Shown piece by piece: positions 33,114 through 39,582 of a stretch of DNA of 42,644 nt. A program made the position numbers and the translations under genes. Below the pieces are notes generated by a model. The model searched no databases. It was given only the letters and a program-made list of their open reading frames with translations, and was not told where the DNA came from. The stretch spans positions 1 through 42,644 of the forward strand of contig DATGLW010000127.1 in assembly GCA_035293965.1 (NCBI GenBank), in the 5' to 3' direction. This DNA comes from DATGLW01 sp035293965. Its GTDB lineage: Bacteria > Actinomycetota > Acidimicrobiia > Acidimicrobiales > RAAP-2. Position 1 is the stretch's first letter; each line of letters opens with the position of its first letter.

Positions 33114-33755
33114 TCAGCGGTCGAGGGCCTCGATCTCGTCGAGGACGACCACATCGTGGAGGAGAGTGCGCACCTCGAGGGAGGCGCCGGCGCCACGTGG
33201 CCCGTCGACGGTGTCGCCGGCATCTTCCTGCAGCGATCGCCCCGCTCGCCGCCGGCGCTCGGCTCGCAGCGCGACCCGTGCGCTCGCCATCCCGATCCAG
33301 ACCGCCACGAGACCCGCGACCACGCTGGCCCCCAGGTAGGAGGCCGCCGTGGCCGGGTGGCCCGCCCGGACCAGCTCGACCGCCTCCACCATGAACGTGG
33401 AGAACGTCGTGTAGGCACCGAGGAACCCGGTGCCGAGCACCGGTCGGGCCAGGCGGCCCCTCGGGAACCGCTCGAGGACGAGGATCAAGATGAACCCGAG
33501 CGCCGCGCTCCCCGACACGTTGACGAGGAAGGTCCCCCAGGGAAATCGATCGGTCTCTGCCGGGAGAGCGAGCGCGACGCCAGAACGGCTGACGGCCCCG
33601 AGCACCCCACCCAAGGCCAGTGCGCCGACGATGATCGCCTGGGAGTGCCGGGATCCCCGCCGCAAACCGTGCGCAGCGACCTCGACATCCGACTCGAAGT
33701 CGACGTCGGGATCCAAGGGAAGGCGAAGTGCGGCGCCATCGCCTGCCGTGGCCAT
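33114..33755 (-). CDS. crcB: CrcB fluoride channel subunit with extra N- and C-terminal tails
   Basis: 213 aa from ATG 33755, with GGAGGGG upstream. Core motifs are GTFLVNVSGSAALGFILILVL and VLGTGFLGAYTTFSTFMVE, in a four-TM unit. It is longer than usual CrcB (about 125 aa): about 38 residues precede TM1 and about 55 charged residues follow TM4. Together with the shorter downstream CrcB it would form the fluoride channel. It is the first gene after the fluoride riboswitch, so it is expressed when fluoride is present. Confidence 0.93.
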   Translation of the reverse strand: MATAGDGAALRLPLDPDVDFESDVEVAAHGLRRGSRHSQAIIVGALALGGVLGAVSRSGVALALPAETDRFPWGTFLVNVSGSAALGFILILVLERFPRGRLARPVLGTGFLGAYTTFSTFMVEAVELVRAGHPATAASYLGASVVAGLVAVWIGMASARVALRAERRRRAGRSLQEDAGDTVDGPRGAGASLEVRTLLHDVVVLDEIEALDR

Positions 33756-33795
33756 CAGCCCCTCCTTCGTCGATGCCCGTCACCCGGGCAGGATT

Positions 33796-33846
33796 CAAGT
33801 AGGAGCCATCAGCCATTCGGCAAGCGCAGCGAGCTCCATCGCCACA
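33796..33846 (-). promoter_or_regulatory. Fluoride (crcB) riboswitch
   Basis: On the minus strand the region reads TGGCGATGGAGCTCGC, then CTTGCCGAATGGCTGATGG, then CTCCTACTTG. These match the crcB motif blocks: GGCGATG, the pseudoknot pair GGAGC with GCTCC, the GCC...GGC stem and the invariant CTGATGG-CTCC-TACT end. It ends 41 bases before the ATG of the upstream crcB gene. A GCCCG-GGTGA-CGGGC hairpin (33775-33789) lies between them and could be the expression platform. Fluoride binding would switch on the two channel genes. High confidence by pattern; not folded computationally. Confidence 0.88.
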
Positions 33847-33983
33847 CCCGACACTAGCAAACGACAGGGGAACCGCGCCATGGGCGCCGGGACGGCGCGG
33901 CCGGTGACCACGGTCTTGCGCGGCAGCGAGGGATTCGGCTCGTCGGGTCGTGGCCGGACGCACGGCTTTCGGACACGAGGAAC

Positions 33984-33996
33984 CCGAGAGCCTCGG
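33984..33996 (-). terminator. Weak hairpin after tatA
   Basis: CCGAG-GCT-CTCGG on the minus strand begins six bases after the tatA stop. The stem is five base pairs and no U-tract follows, so termination is only possible. The rest of 33847-34001 holds no gene I can see. Confidence 0.3.
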
Positions 33997-34001
33997 TCTC
34001 C

Positions 34002-34196
34002 CTAGGCCGCCGGCGACCGGCCCTGGGGCTCCCTGCCAGCTCTGCTGGGTTCGGACTCGTCCATGCCGGCCTTGAACTCGCCCTTGGCCGACCCGAGCGA
34101 GCGCGCCAGCCGTGGGATCTGCGAGCTGCCGAAGAGGAGCGCGAGCACCACGACCAGCACGACGATGCCGTCGACGCCGAAGATCTCTGCCAACAT
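34002..34196 (-). CDS. tatA: Twin-arginine translocase subunit TatA
   Basis: 64 aa from ATG 34196, after GAGAAGGAT. One N-terminal TM helix (FGVDGIVVLVVVLALLFG) with the TatA/E hinge FGSSQIPRLARSLGSAKGEFKAG amphipathic helix and a polar Ser/Glu/Arg tail. It forms the size-adapting pore of the Tat pathway for folded proteins. It is placed 39 bp downstream of the ferritin-like di-iron gene on the same strand and is probably in its operon. TatB and TatC are in the plus-strand operon 5 kb away, so the translocase genes are split. Confidence 0.92.
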   Translation of the reverse strand: MLAEIFGVDGIVVLVVVLALLFGSSQIPRLARSLGSAKGEFKAGMDESEPSRAGREPQGRSPAA

Positions 34197-34235
34197 ATCC
34201 TTCTCCCTTCTCTGCCGGCCATTCACCGGATCAGG

Positions 34236-35051
34236 TCACGTGCGGATGGTCCGCCCGATCCTCCGCGTGCGATTCCGCGGGACCAGCGCGATCCGCTCGA
34301 CCGCACTCTGCACCAATCGCAGGCCGGAAAGGCCCGGCAGGCGGTCGATCTGGCGGTCGATCCTCCGTGCCGCCTCGATCCCGTCCGGGCCCCCGAAGAG
34401 GTGCCGGACGAGGAAGCGAACCTCGGAGCGAGGCATCACCCCTGAACCGACGGGACGCCACAGGTGCTGGAGTGCTCGCCGGGTCATCCGCTGGGCAGCC
34501 GGGTTGCCCTCCAGCCGGCTCCTCGCCTGCGCGGCATAGAAGTCGATGTGGCGCCCCTCTTGCTTCATGATCCGCTTCAGCAACTCGGTGAGGACGTTGT
34601 GCTCCGCCAAGGCGGCGAGCCGGCCATAGCCCGCCTGCGTCGTCCATTCGTTGACCGCGCCCCAGGCCATGTGAACGGCGACCAGGTGCTTGGTGAGGGT
34701 CGACCCGGCGAGGTAGACGAGGGGACGGAAGCGCTCACGGCGCGGCAGCCCGGTGCGCAGCGCGAGCACACGTTCAGCTCCGGCCACCTCGCCGTGGGCG
34801 CTCAGGACCTGCGCGAGCGCCTCGCCGTGCCAGTGCTCCTCGTAGCACCACGTCGCCAGGAAGGCGGTCACCTGTGGATCCTCGTGGGCCCCGGTCACGA
34901 GGACGTTGCGCAGGTAGCACATCGTGTGGTACTCGACGTCGTGCATGTAGCGCAGGCAGCGACGTGCCTGCGGATCGAGCGGACGGTCGGCGAACGCGCT
35001 GAAGTCGACACCGTCGAGGTCAAGCCGTGCAGAGCGCTGAGCCAGGGCCAT
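34236..35051 (-). CDS. Ferritin-like di-iron protein
   Basis: 271 aa from ATG 35051. Four-helix-bundle ligand pattern: Glu40 (DVEYHTM), Glu72-x-x-His75 (EEHWH), probably Glu135 (VNEWTT), and Glu165-x-x-His168 (QEGRHIDFYAAQA). This is the E...ExxH...E...ExxH set of ferritin-like and acyl-ACP desaturase-type di-iron enzymes. No signal peptide or TM helix. Possible roles are oxidation, desaturation or iron handling; I cannot choose between them. It is followed by tatA. Its promoter (35074-35101) is a SigK-like element. It is downstream of the sigma/anti-sigma pair and probably induced by it. Confidence 0.8.
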   Translation of the reverse strand: MALAQRSARLDLDGVDFSAFADRPLDPQARRCLRYMHDVEYHTMCYLRNVLVTGAHEDPQVTAFLATWCYEEHWHGEALAQVLSAHGEVAGAERVLALRTGLPRRERFRPLVYLAGSTLTKHLVAVHMAWGAVNEWTTQAGYGRLAALAEHNVLTELLKRIMKQEGRHIDFYAAQARSRLEGNPAAQRMTRRALQHLWRPVGSGVMPRSEVRFLVRHLFGGPDGIEAARRIDRQIDRLPGLSGLRLVQSAVERIALVPRNRTRRIGRTIRT

Positions 35052-35073
35052 CACTGACGTCCTCACACCAATT

Positions 35074-35101
35074 CTTCGGACCGGGGCCCGCAGGCGGATG
35101 T
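35074..35101 (-). promoter_or_regulatory. SigK-like ECF promoter before the ferritin-like/tatA operon
   Basis: On the minus strand -35 ACATCC (35096-35101), exactly 16 bases, then -10 CCGAAG (35074-35079), 22 bases before the ATG at 35051. The same element with 16-bp spacing is present twice more around the sigma gene. It resembles the CCATCC/CCGAAT promoter I recall for mycobacterial SigK. Confidence 0.75.
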
Positions 35102-35220
35102 GCGCGCAGGCGAAAGACGCCAGGTCTTCCCAAGGGCTCGGCCACGCGGAGCGCGCGGATGCCGGCCACCGTACGGCGCCAGGCGAGACCCGTGCGCGCA
35201 CCGGCGCGCACCGGCGCGCC

Positions 35221-36087
35221 TCAGCTCAAGGTTGCGCTGGCGACCGGGCCACGGTCGGGTGTCACCACCCCACCCGCAGGCTCGACAGTCACCATCAGCT
35301 GCTGGGCCTCGCCGACAGATGTGCCGAGGCTGAAGGCAGCGCCGGCGCGAGGGGTGGACCCGAGCAGGCCCAAAGAGATGGGCTGACCGGCGATCTTCGC
35401 CCAGAGCTGGTAGGTCTCGTCGTCAGGCAGGCCGGCCATGCTCGACGCCACGACGTAGCCGACCCCGTTTCGCTGGACGACGAGCTCTGCCAGCCGGGCG
35501 CCGTCGTCAGCGTGGAGCTCGACGACACGGTGGCCCGGGCTGGCCAGCGCTGCGGCGACCGCTGCCGCCGGGCCCTGCCGTGCCAGTGACGTCTGGAGCT
35601 GGGCGACCCGGCCGTTGGCGTTCGAGAGGTCGATGCCGAGCACGACGGCCAACGCAGCGCACGCGGCAGCGGTGCCCATGGCGGCTGCCGTCCAGGCTCG
35701 GCGACCGTGGCGCTGCCGGGCACCTCGTGGCCGTGCCCGGTTCCGGGAATGGCGAGGGGGCCCTGCGCGCTCGAGAGCGGGGGGCAGAGGCGATGCACCC
35801 GCCGCGGCGAGACCTGCACGCTCGCCATACCTGGCGCCGGGTCCGAGCTCTCCTGCAGGCGAGCCCAGGCGATCGGCGATCCGATCCCACAGATGCTCCG
35901 GCGGCGGTTCCGCCGTGTTGCCGAGCGCGGCCGCGACCTCCCGGAGCTGGTCGACCTCGGCCCGGCATCGGTGGCACTCCTCGAGGTGGCGCTTGACCCG
36001 TGCAGCCTCCTCGGCGTCCACCGCGTCCAGCGCGTAGGGTCCCAGCAGGTCCGACACCTGGTGATGCTGGTCACGAGCGGTCGTCAT
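35221..36087 (-). CDS. rskA: RskA-like zinc-finger anti-sigma factor
   Basis: 288 aa from ATG 36087, overlapping the sigma gene end by 17 bases. The N-terminal ZAS domain has His34-x3-Cys38-x2-Cys41 (RHLEECHRCRAE), then a basic linker, a TM helix (~131-150) and an RskA_C outer domain (RVVELHADDGARLAELVVQRNGVGYVVASSMAGLPDDETYQLWAKI...). The order sigma then anti-sigma and the domain layout match SigK/RskA. It would hold the sigma factor at the membrane until a signal triggers proteolysis. The outer domain ends about 170 bp before the next gene's promoter. Confidence 0.92.
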   Translation of the reverse strand: MTTARDQHHQVSDLLGPYALDAVDAEEAARVKRHLEECHRCRAEVDQLREVAAALGNTAEPPPEHLWDRIADRLGSPAGELGPGARYGERAGLAAAGASPLPPALERAGPPRHSRNRARPRGARQRHGRRAWTAAAMGTAAACAALAVVLGIDLSNANGRVAQLQTSLARQGPAAAVAAALASPGHRVVELHADDGARLAELVVQRNGVGYVVASSMAGLPDDETYQLWAKIAGQPISLGLLGSTPRAGAAFSLGTSVGEAQQLMVTVEPAGGVVTPDRGPVASATLS

Positions 36088-36649
36088 CGCGGACCCCTCC
36101 CTCCACGAGCCTGTCCCTCATCTTGCGCAGCCCGCTGCGGATCCGGGACTTCACGGTGCCCTCCGGGGCCGAGAGCAACGTTGCGACCTCCCGGTAGGTG
36201 TGGCCGCCGAAGTACGCGAGATCGATCGCCGCGCGTTCGTCAGCCGACAGACCTTCGAGGGCGTCGGCGACCCGCGCCGCCAGTGCCATGTCCCATACCT
36301 CCCGCTCGAGGTCGTAGGACACGTCCCTCGCGCGGCGGGCCTCCTGCTCCTCGCGGCGAGCGCGGGCCGTCCTCGAACGGACGAGGTCGACGGCTCGTCC
36401 GTGCACCTGCGTGAGGAGATAGGTGCGAAGCGATGCCCGTGCGGGGTCGTAGCGGGCGGGTTCCTGCCACAGGCGCAGGAAGACCTCCTGGGTGACGTCC
36501 TCTGCCTCGGCCGGATCCCCGACGATGCGCCGAGCCAGTCCGTAGACCGAGCGACCGTGGCGGCGGTAGACCTCGGCCAGGGCCGAAGCGTCAAAGCGCC
36601 CGACGAGCACCATCACCTGGGGATCACTGAGACCTTCGAGGTGCTCCAT
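36071..36649 (-). CDS. sigK: ECF sigma factor, SigK-like
   Basis: About 192 aa from ATG 36649 (GGAG seven bases before); TTG 36685 and ATG 36673 are other in-frame possibilities. Region 2: FDASALAEVYRRHGRSVYGLARRIVGDPAEAEDVTQEVFLRLWQEP...SLRTYLLTQVHGRAVDLVRSR. Region 4: EGLSADERAAIDLAYFGGHTYREVATLLSAPEGTVKSRIRSGLRKMRDRL. Followed by an RskA-like anti-sigma gene with overlap, a SigK-type arrangement. There are no Cys residues, so the Cys-based redox switch reported for the mycobacterial SigK cannot apply. Expected targets are the three NNATCC-N16-NCGAA promoters nearby. Confidence 0.88.
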   Translation of the reverse strand: MEHLEGLSDPQVMVLVGRFDASALAEVYRRHGRSVYGLARRIVGDPAEAEDVTQEVFLRLWQEPARYDPARASLRTYLLTQVHGRAVDLVRSRTARARREEQEARRARDVSYDLEREVWDMALAARVADALEGLSADERAAIDLAYFGGHTYREVATLLSAPEGTVKSRIRSGLRKMRDRLVEGGVRDDDRS

Positions 36650-36690
36650 CGGTCGCTCCGTGGCCGTTCCCATCCCTGTCGTCAATGGTT

Positions 36691-36718
36691 GTTCGTCGCC
36701 GACATCCTCCCAGGATCA
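36691..36718 (-). promoter_or_regulatory. Possible autoregulatory SigK-like promoter
   Basis: On the minus strand TGATCC (36713-36718), 16 bases, ACGAAC (36691-36696), 42 bases before the ATG of the sigma gene. It shares ATCC, the 16-bp spacing and CGAA with the other two copies but has a weaker first half, so it is the least certain of the three. Confidence 0.55.
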
Positions 36719-36762
36719 CCCGCGGGCCACAACCATCGCCCGATGCCGACCGGAAGGGCGCC

Positions 36763-36806
36763 GCGTCAGGCGCCGCGACGTGCGGCGCGTCAGGCGCCGC
36801 GACGTG
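36763..36806. repeat. 20-bp direct repeat between divergent sigma and ferritin genes
   Basis: GCGTCAGGCGCCGCGACGTG occurs at 36763-36782 and 36787-36806 (24-bp period). It lies between the two divergent SigK-like promoters. Contains the GGCGCC palindrome. It could be an operator, or slippage in GC-rich DNA. Confidence 0.85.
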
Positions 36807-36833
36807 TCGCGCACGATTTCCACCCTCCGCGGG

Positions 36834-36861
36834 ACATCCAGGACCGGCCTCGATGCCGAAC
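36834..36861 (+). promoter_or_regulatory. SigK-like promoter for the ferritin/cupredoxin/tatBC operon
   Basis: ACATCC (36834-36839), 16 bases, CCGAAC (36856-36861), 45 bases before the ATG at 36906. Identical -35 half and spacing, and one-base-different -10 half, to the element at 35074-35101. Confidence 0.75.
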
Positions 36862-36905
36862 ACATCCCCGACGGGTCGAAGGGCCCGCTACGTGAGGAGG
36901 CGACC

Positions 36906-37796
36906 ATGAGTCCAGATCCGGGCGACCTTCCGGGCGACCTCGCCCCGCTCTTCGAGGCGTCGGCCGATCTCCAGTCCGACGCCATCCGGGCCACCGGCGT
37001 GTCCCTGGCGGAGCTGCCAGAGGCTCCGCAGCGTGTCGCGCCGGGTGAGGGGGCGAGCGACGACGAGTTGGCGGAGAACCGGGCCTTCGCCCTCGAGCAC
37101 CGGCGGTCGCTCGAGCGCAGCCTGTCGAGAGCGGGCATCCTGGGCGTGGCCGGCGGCGGCGCGCTCGTCACCCTGCTCGCGTCGGCAGCGTCCGCCAGCT
37201 CCTCGGCGGACGTCCAGATGCTCCAGACGGCTGCATCGATCGAGACCCTGGCGGTCGGCACCTACGGCACGGCGCTCACGCTCCCCTACATCGGCGGGGC
37301 GAGCGCGAACGGGGTGGTGAAGAAGTTCTGCCAGGTCACCATGGCCCAGCACGCCCAGCACCGGGCGGCGTTCAACTCGGCCGTGCGAAGGCTCGGCGGC
37401 AAGGAGCAGACCAAGCCCGACCCGGCGTTCGTGCCGGTCGTCAACAAGGCGGTCTCGGGATTGTCGGGAGCGACGGCGTCTGCGGGGATGCTGGGTGTCA
37501 TCGCCCTGGCCCTCGAGCTCGAGAACGTGGCAGCCGAGACCTACGTGAACGACGTGTCCAACCTGAAGAACGCCAACGCCAAGAGGGTGACGGCCAGCAT
37601 CATGGGCGTCGAAGCGCAGCACGCCGCCGTGCTCCGAGCCGTCCAGGCCCTCCTGCAGGCGAACGCGCCGCAGCTCGTGACGCTGTCGGCGAGCAACGTG
37701 GCCTCGCTGCCCTCAGCAGCCGGCAGCGTCGGCTTCCCCGACGCTTTCTACCCGACCAGCGCAGCAGCGCCCAGAGCACAAGGAGCGGTCAAGTGA
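36906..37796 (+). CDS. Ferritin-like protein with N-terminal membrane segment
   Basis: 296 aa from ATG 36906, after AGGAGG. A polar 65-residue N-terminal part with an Arg pair (HRRSLERSLSRAG, residues 66-67) leads into a hydrophobic stretch (77-96) that is a signal or anchor. Metal-ligand pattern: Glu113 (SIETLAVGTY), His149/His152 (QHAQH), Glu206 (ELENVAAETY) and Glu236-x-x-His239 (GVEAQH). Family: the Ferritin_2/dessicate-type ferritin-like domain. It probably functions outside the membrane in iron or oxidative chemistry. Its stop overlaps the next start (GTGA), so it is coupled to the Tat-tagged paralogue. It is first in the operon under the SigK-like promoter. Confidence 0.88.
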   Translation: MSPDPGDLPGDLAPLFEASADLQSDAIRATGVSLAELPEAPQRVAPGEGASDDELAENRAFALEHRRSLERSLSRAGILGVAGGGALVTLLASAASASSSADVQMLQTAASIETLAVGTYGTALTLPYIGGASANGVVKKFCQVTMAQHAQHRAAFNSAVRRLGGKEQTKPDPAFVPVVNKAVSGLSGATASAGMLGVIALALELENVAAETYVNDVSNLKNANAKRVTASIMGVEAQHAAVLRAVQALLQANAPQLVTLSASNVASLPSAAGSVGFPDAFYPTSAAAPRAQGAVK

Positions 37797-38617
37797 GAGC
37801 ACCTAGGTTCAACCTGCCGGTGTCCGAGGAGGAGATCGCCCGGCGGACCACCGAGCTCGACGAGCTCCATCACGACGTCGCCATGCCCTCCCTGCGAACT
37901 TCGCTGGAGGAGTGGACCGACGACCTGCGGTCGGCTTCGATGCGCACGACGGACCGCCGCTCCTTCCTGCTCGGTGCCGGCGGGGTGCTGGCAGGGGGCG
38001 CGGCGCTCGTCGCGATCTCGACCACGCCAGGCCTGGCCGCCGCCGCGGGCAGGGCAGGCAGCGGCGCAAGCTCCTCGAACCCCCCCAACGCCAGGGGCGG
38101 CATCCGAGGCTTGTCGGGAGATCTCGCCGTGGCGGCGCTCGCAGCGAGCCTCGAGAACCTCGCGGTCTACGCGTACAGCGCCGGCATCAGCGCGGCGAGC
38201 GCCGGGAAGCTCGGACCGGTCCCCCCGGCTGTCGTGACGTTCGCCACGACGGCGAAATCCCAGCACATGGACCACGCGGCGGCCTGGAACGCATTGCTGA
38301 CGGCATCGAAGAAGAAGGCGGTCACCGTCACCGAGCCCGTCCTCACCCCCACGGTCCAGAAGGCCTTCGCCAAGGTGACCGACATCGCGGGCCTGGCCGA
38401 GCTCGCGCTGACCCTGGAGAACACGGCAGCGCAAACGTACCAGGTCGAGTCCACGAGGCTCCACGCCAAAAGGGCGATCGCCACGGCGGCGACCATCCAG
38501 CCCGTCGAGATGCAGCACGCGGCGATCCTGTACTTCGTCCTCGGGAAGTACCCGGGCACGCAGGACTCCTCGGGTTCGCCGCTCGCGTTCAACCCGACAA
38601 GCTTGGCCGTGTCGTGA
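37793..38617 (+). CDS. Tat-exported ferritin-like protein
   Basis: 274 aa from GTG 37793, which overlaps the previous stop by four bases. Twin-arginine motif TTDRRSFLLGAGGVLAGGA with R55-R56, followed by a hydrophobic core and an AAA-type cleavage region near residue 85. The n-region before RR is unusually long at 54 residues. The mature domain has the ferritin-like ligand pattern Glu121, His158/His161 (SQHMDH), Glu209 (TLENTAAQTY) and Glu239-x-x-His242 (PVEMQH), the same spacing style as its upstream neighbour. It probably forms a complex with it; the neighbour lacks a clean Tat motif and may be co-exported. It is followed by the cupredoxin lipoprotein with a GTGA overlap. Confidence 0.9.
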   Translation: MRAPRFNLPVSEEEIARRTTELDELHHDVAMPSLRTSLEEWTDDLRSASMRTTDRRSFLLGAGGVLAGGAALVAISTTPGLAAAAGRAGSGASSSNPPNARGGIRGLSGDLAVAALAASLENLAVYAYSAGISAASAGKLGPVPPAVVTFATTAKSQHMDHAAAWNALLTASKKKAVTVTEPVLTPTVQKAFAKVTDIAGLAELALTLENTAAQTYQVESTRLHAKRAIATAATIQPVEMQHAAILYFVLGKYPGTQDSSGSPLAFNPTSLAVS

Positions 38618-39048
38618 CCGCCTCGCTCGGGTGGGACGGGCACCCTCATCGCAGGCTCCGGCTCCGAAGAGTCCTGGCCGTCGGCGCGCTCGTGACGGCA
38701 GGCGCGCTCTCCTTGAGCGCCTGTGGCGGATCGCCCGCTGCACCGAGCAGCTCTTCGAGATCGGCACCGTCCGCATCGGGTGCAAGGGCGGCGCCCAGCC
38801 ACGAGACCGTCATCATCGAGAATTTCTCCTTCCACCCGGCAACCTTCGCCGTCGAGCCGGGGGCGACGATCACCGTCAGGAACGAGGACGCCGTCACGCA
38901 CACGTTCACCGCCGAGGGCGGCTCCTTCAACAGCGGCGACATCGGCCCCGGGCAGGCCAAGACGGTGACGGCACCGAGCAAGAAGGGGACCTATCCCTAC
39001 CTGTGCCAGATCCACCAGTTCATGACGGGCGTCCTCACCGTCAGATAG
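38614..39048 (+). CDS. Cupredoxin-domain lipoprotein
   Basis: 144 aa from GTG 38614, overlapping the previous stop. Lipobox LSLSACGG with Cys37, so it is anchored outside. Plastocyanin-like fold with type 1 copper ligands His96 (VTHTF), Cys131, His134 and Met137 (YLCQIHQFM). It could shuttle electrons to or from the ferritin-like partners, for example in iron oxidation. Position third in the operon, before tatB. Confidence 0.9.
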   Translation: MTASLGWDGHPHRRLRLRRVLAVGALVTAGALSLSACGGSPAAPSSSSRSAPSASGARAAPSHETVIIENFSFHPATFAVEPGATITVRNEDAVTHTFTAEGGSFNSGDIGPGQAKTVTAPSKKGTYPYLCQIHQFMTGVLTVR

Positions 39049-39060
39049 GAGGGTGGTGCC

Positions 39061-39573
39061 ATGCTCACCATCGATCCCCTCAAACTGCTGCTGGTGGCGA
39101 TCGTCGCCCTCGTCGTTCTCGGACCCGACAAGCTTCCCGCGCTGGCGCGCCGGGTCGGCTCCCTGCTCGCAGACCTCGAACGCCTCCGGGCCTCGCTTCG
39201 CGAGCATGCCCGGCTTGGGGCGAATGGTGGCGCTGTCCACGAGGGGCTCCGCGACGCTTCCGAGATGGTCGACACGCTCCGTCGCCTGCGCGACCCGCAG
39301 GCGGCTGCCCGCCAGGCCCTCTACCGGGCGGTGGGGATCGGAGCGGCGTCGACGGCCGCAGCGCGCCCCTCCGAGGAGCTCGAGCCCGAGCAGGAGCAGC
39401 CCGGCACCGGGTCCGGCGATGTGGGAGTACCCGGCAGCATCGACCTGGGTCGCATCGCACCGCACCTCTTGCGCTCGGTCGCCCCGCGCCCTGCCGCCGG
39501 CGAGCGGGAGACGTCGATCGCCGTGGACGACACCTGGCAGCCCGGGCTCTTCGATCCGACCGAGGGCCGCTGA
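39061..39573 (+). CDS. tatB: TatB-like twin-arginine translocase subunit
   Basis: 170 aa from ATG 39061, with TAGGAGGGTG upstream. N-terminal TM helix (LKLLLVAIVALVVLGP) with the conserved Pro in GPDKLPALARRVG and a long amphipathic helix (LLADLERLRASLREHARL). The charged, Pro-rich C-terminal tail is usual for TatB and much longer than TatA. Together with TatC it recognises RR signal peptides. It follows the cupredoxin gene by 12 bp and precedes tatC by 9 bp. Being a TatA/B paralogue the B assignment rests on length and position. Confidence 0.88.
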   Translation: MLTIDPLKLLLVAIVALVVLGPDKLPALARRVGSLLADLERLRASLREHARLGANGGAVHEGLRDASEMVDTLRRLRDPQAAARQALYRAVGIGAASTAAARPSEELEPEQEQPGTGSGDVGVPGSIDLGRIAPHLLRSVAPRPAAGERETSIAVDDTWQPGLFDPTEGR

Positions 39574-39582
39574 GAGGCGGAC

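Noticed and set aside
37912..38613. Alternative long frame before the cupredoxin
   Set aside because: Shadow of the Tat-tagged ferritin gene; the true start overlaps its stop at 38614.
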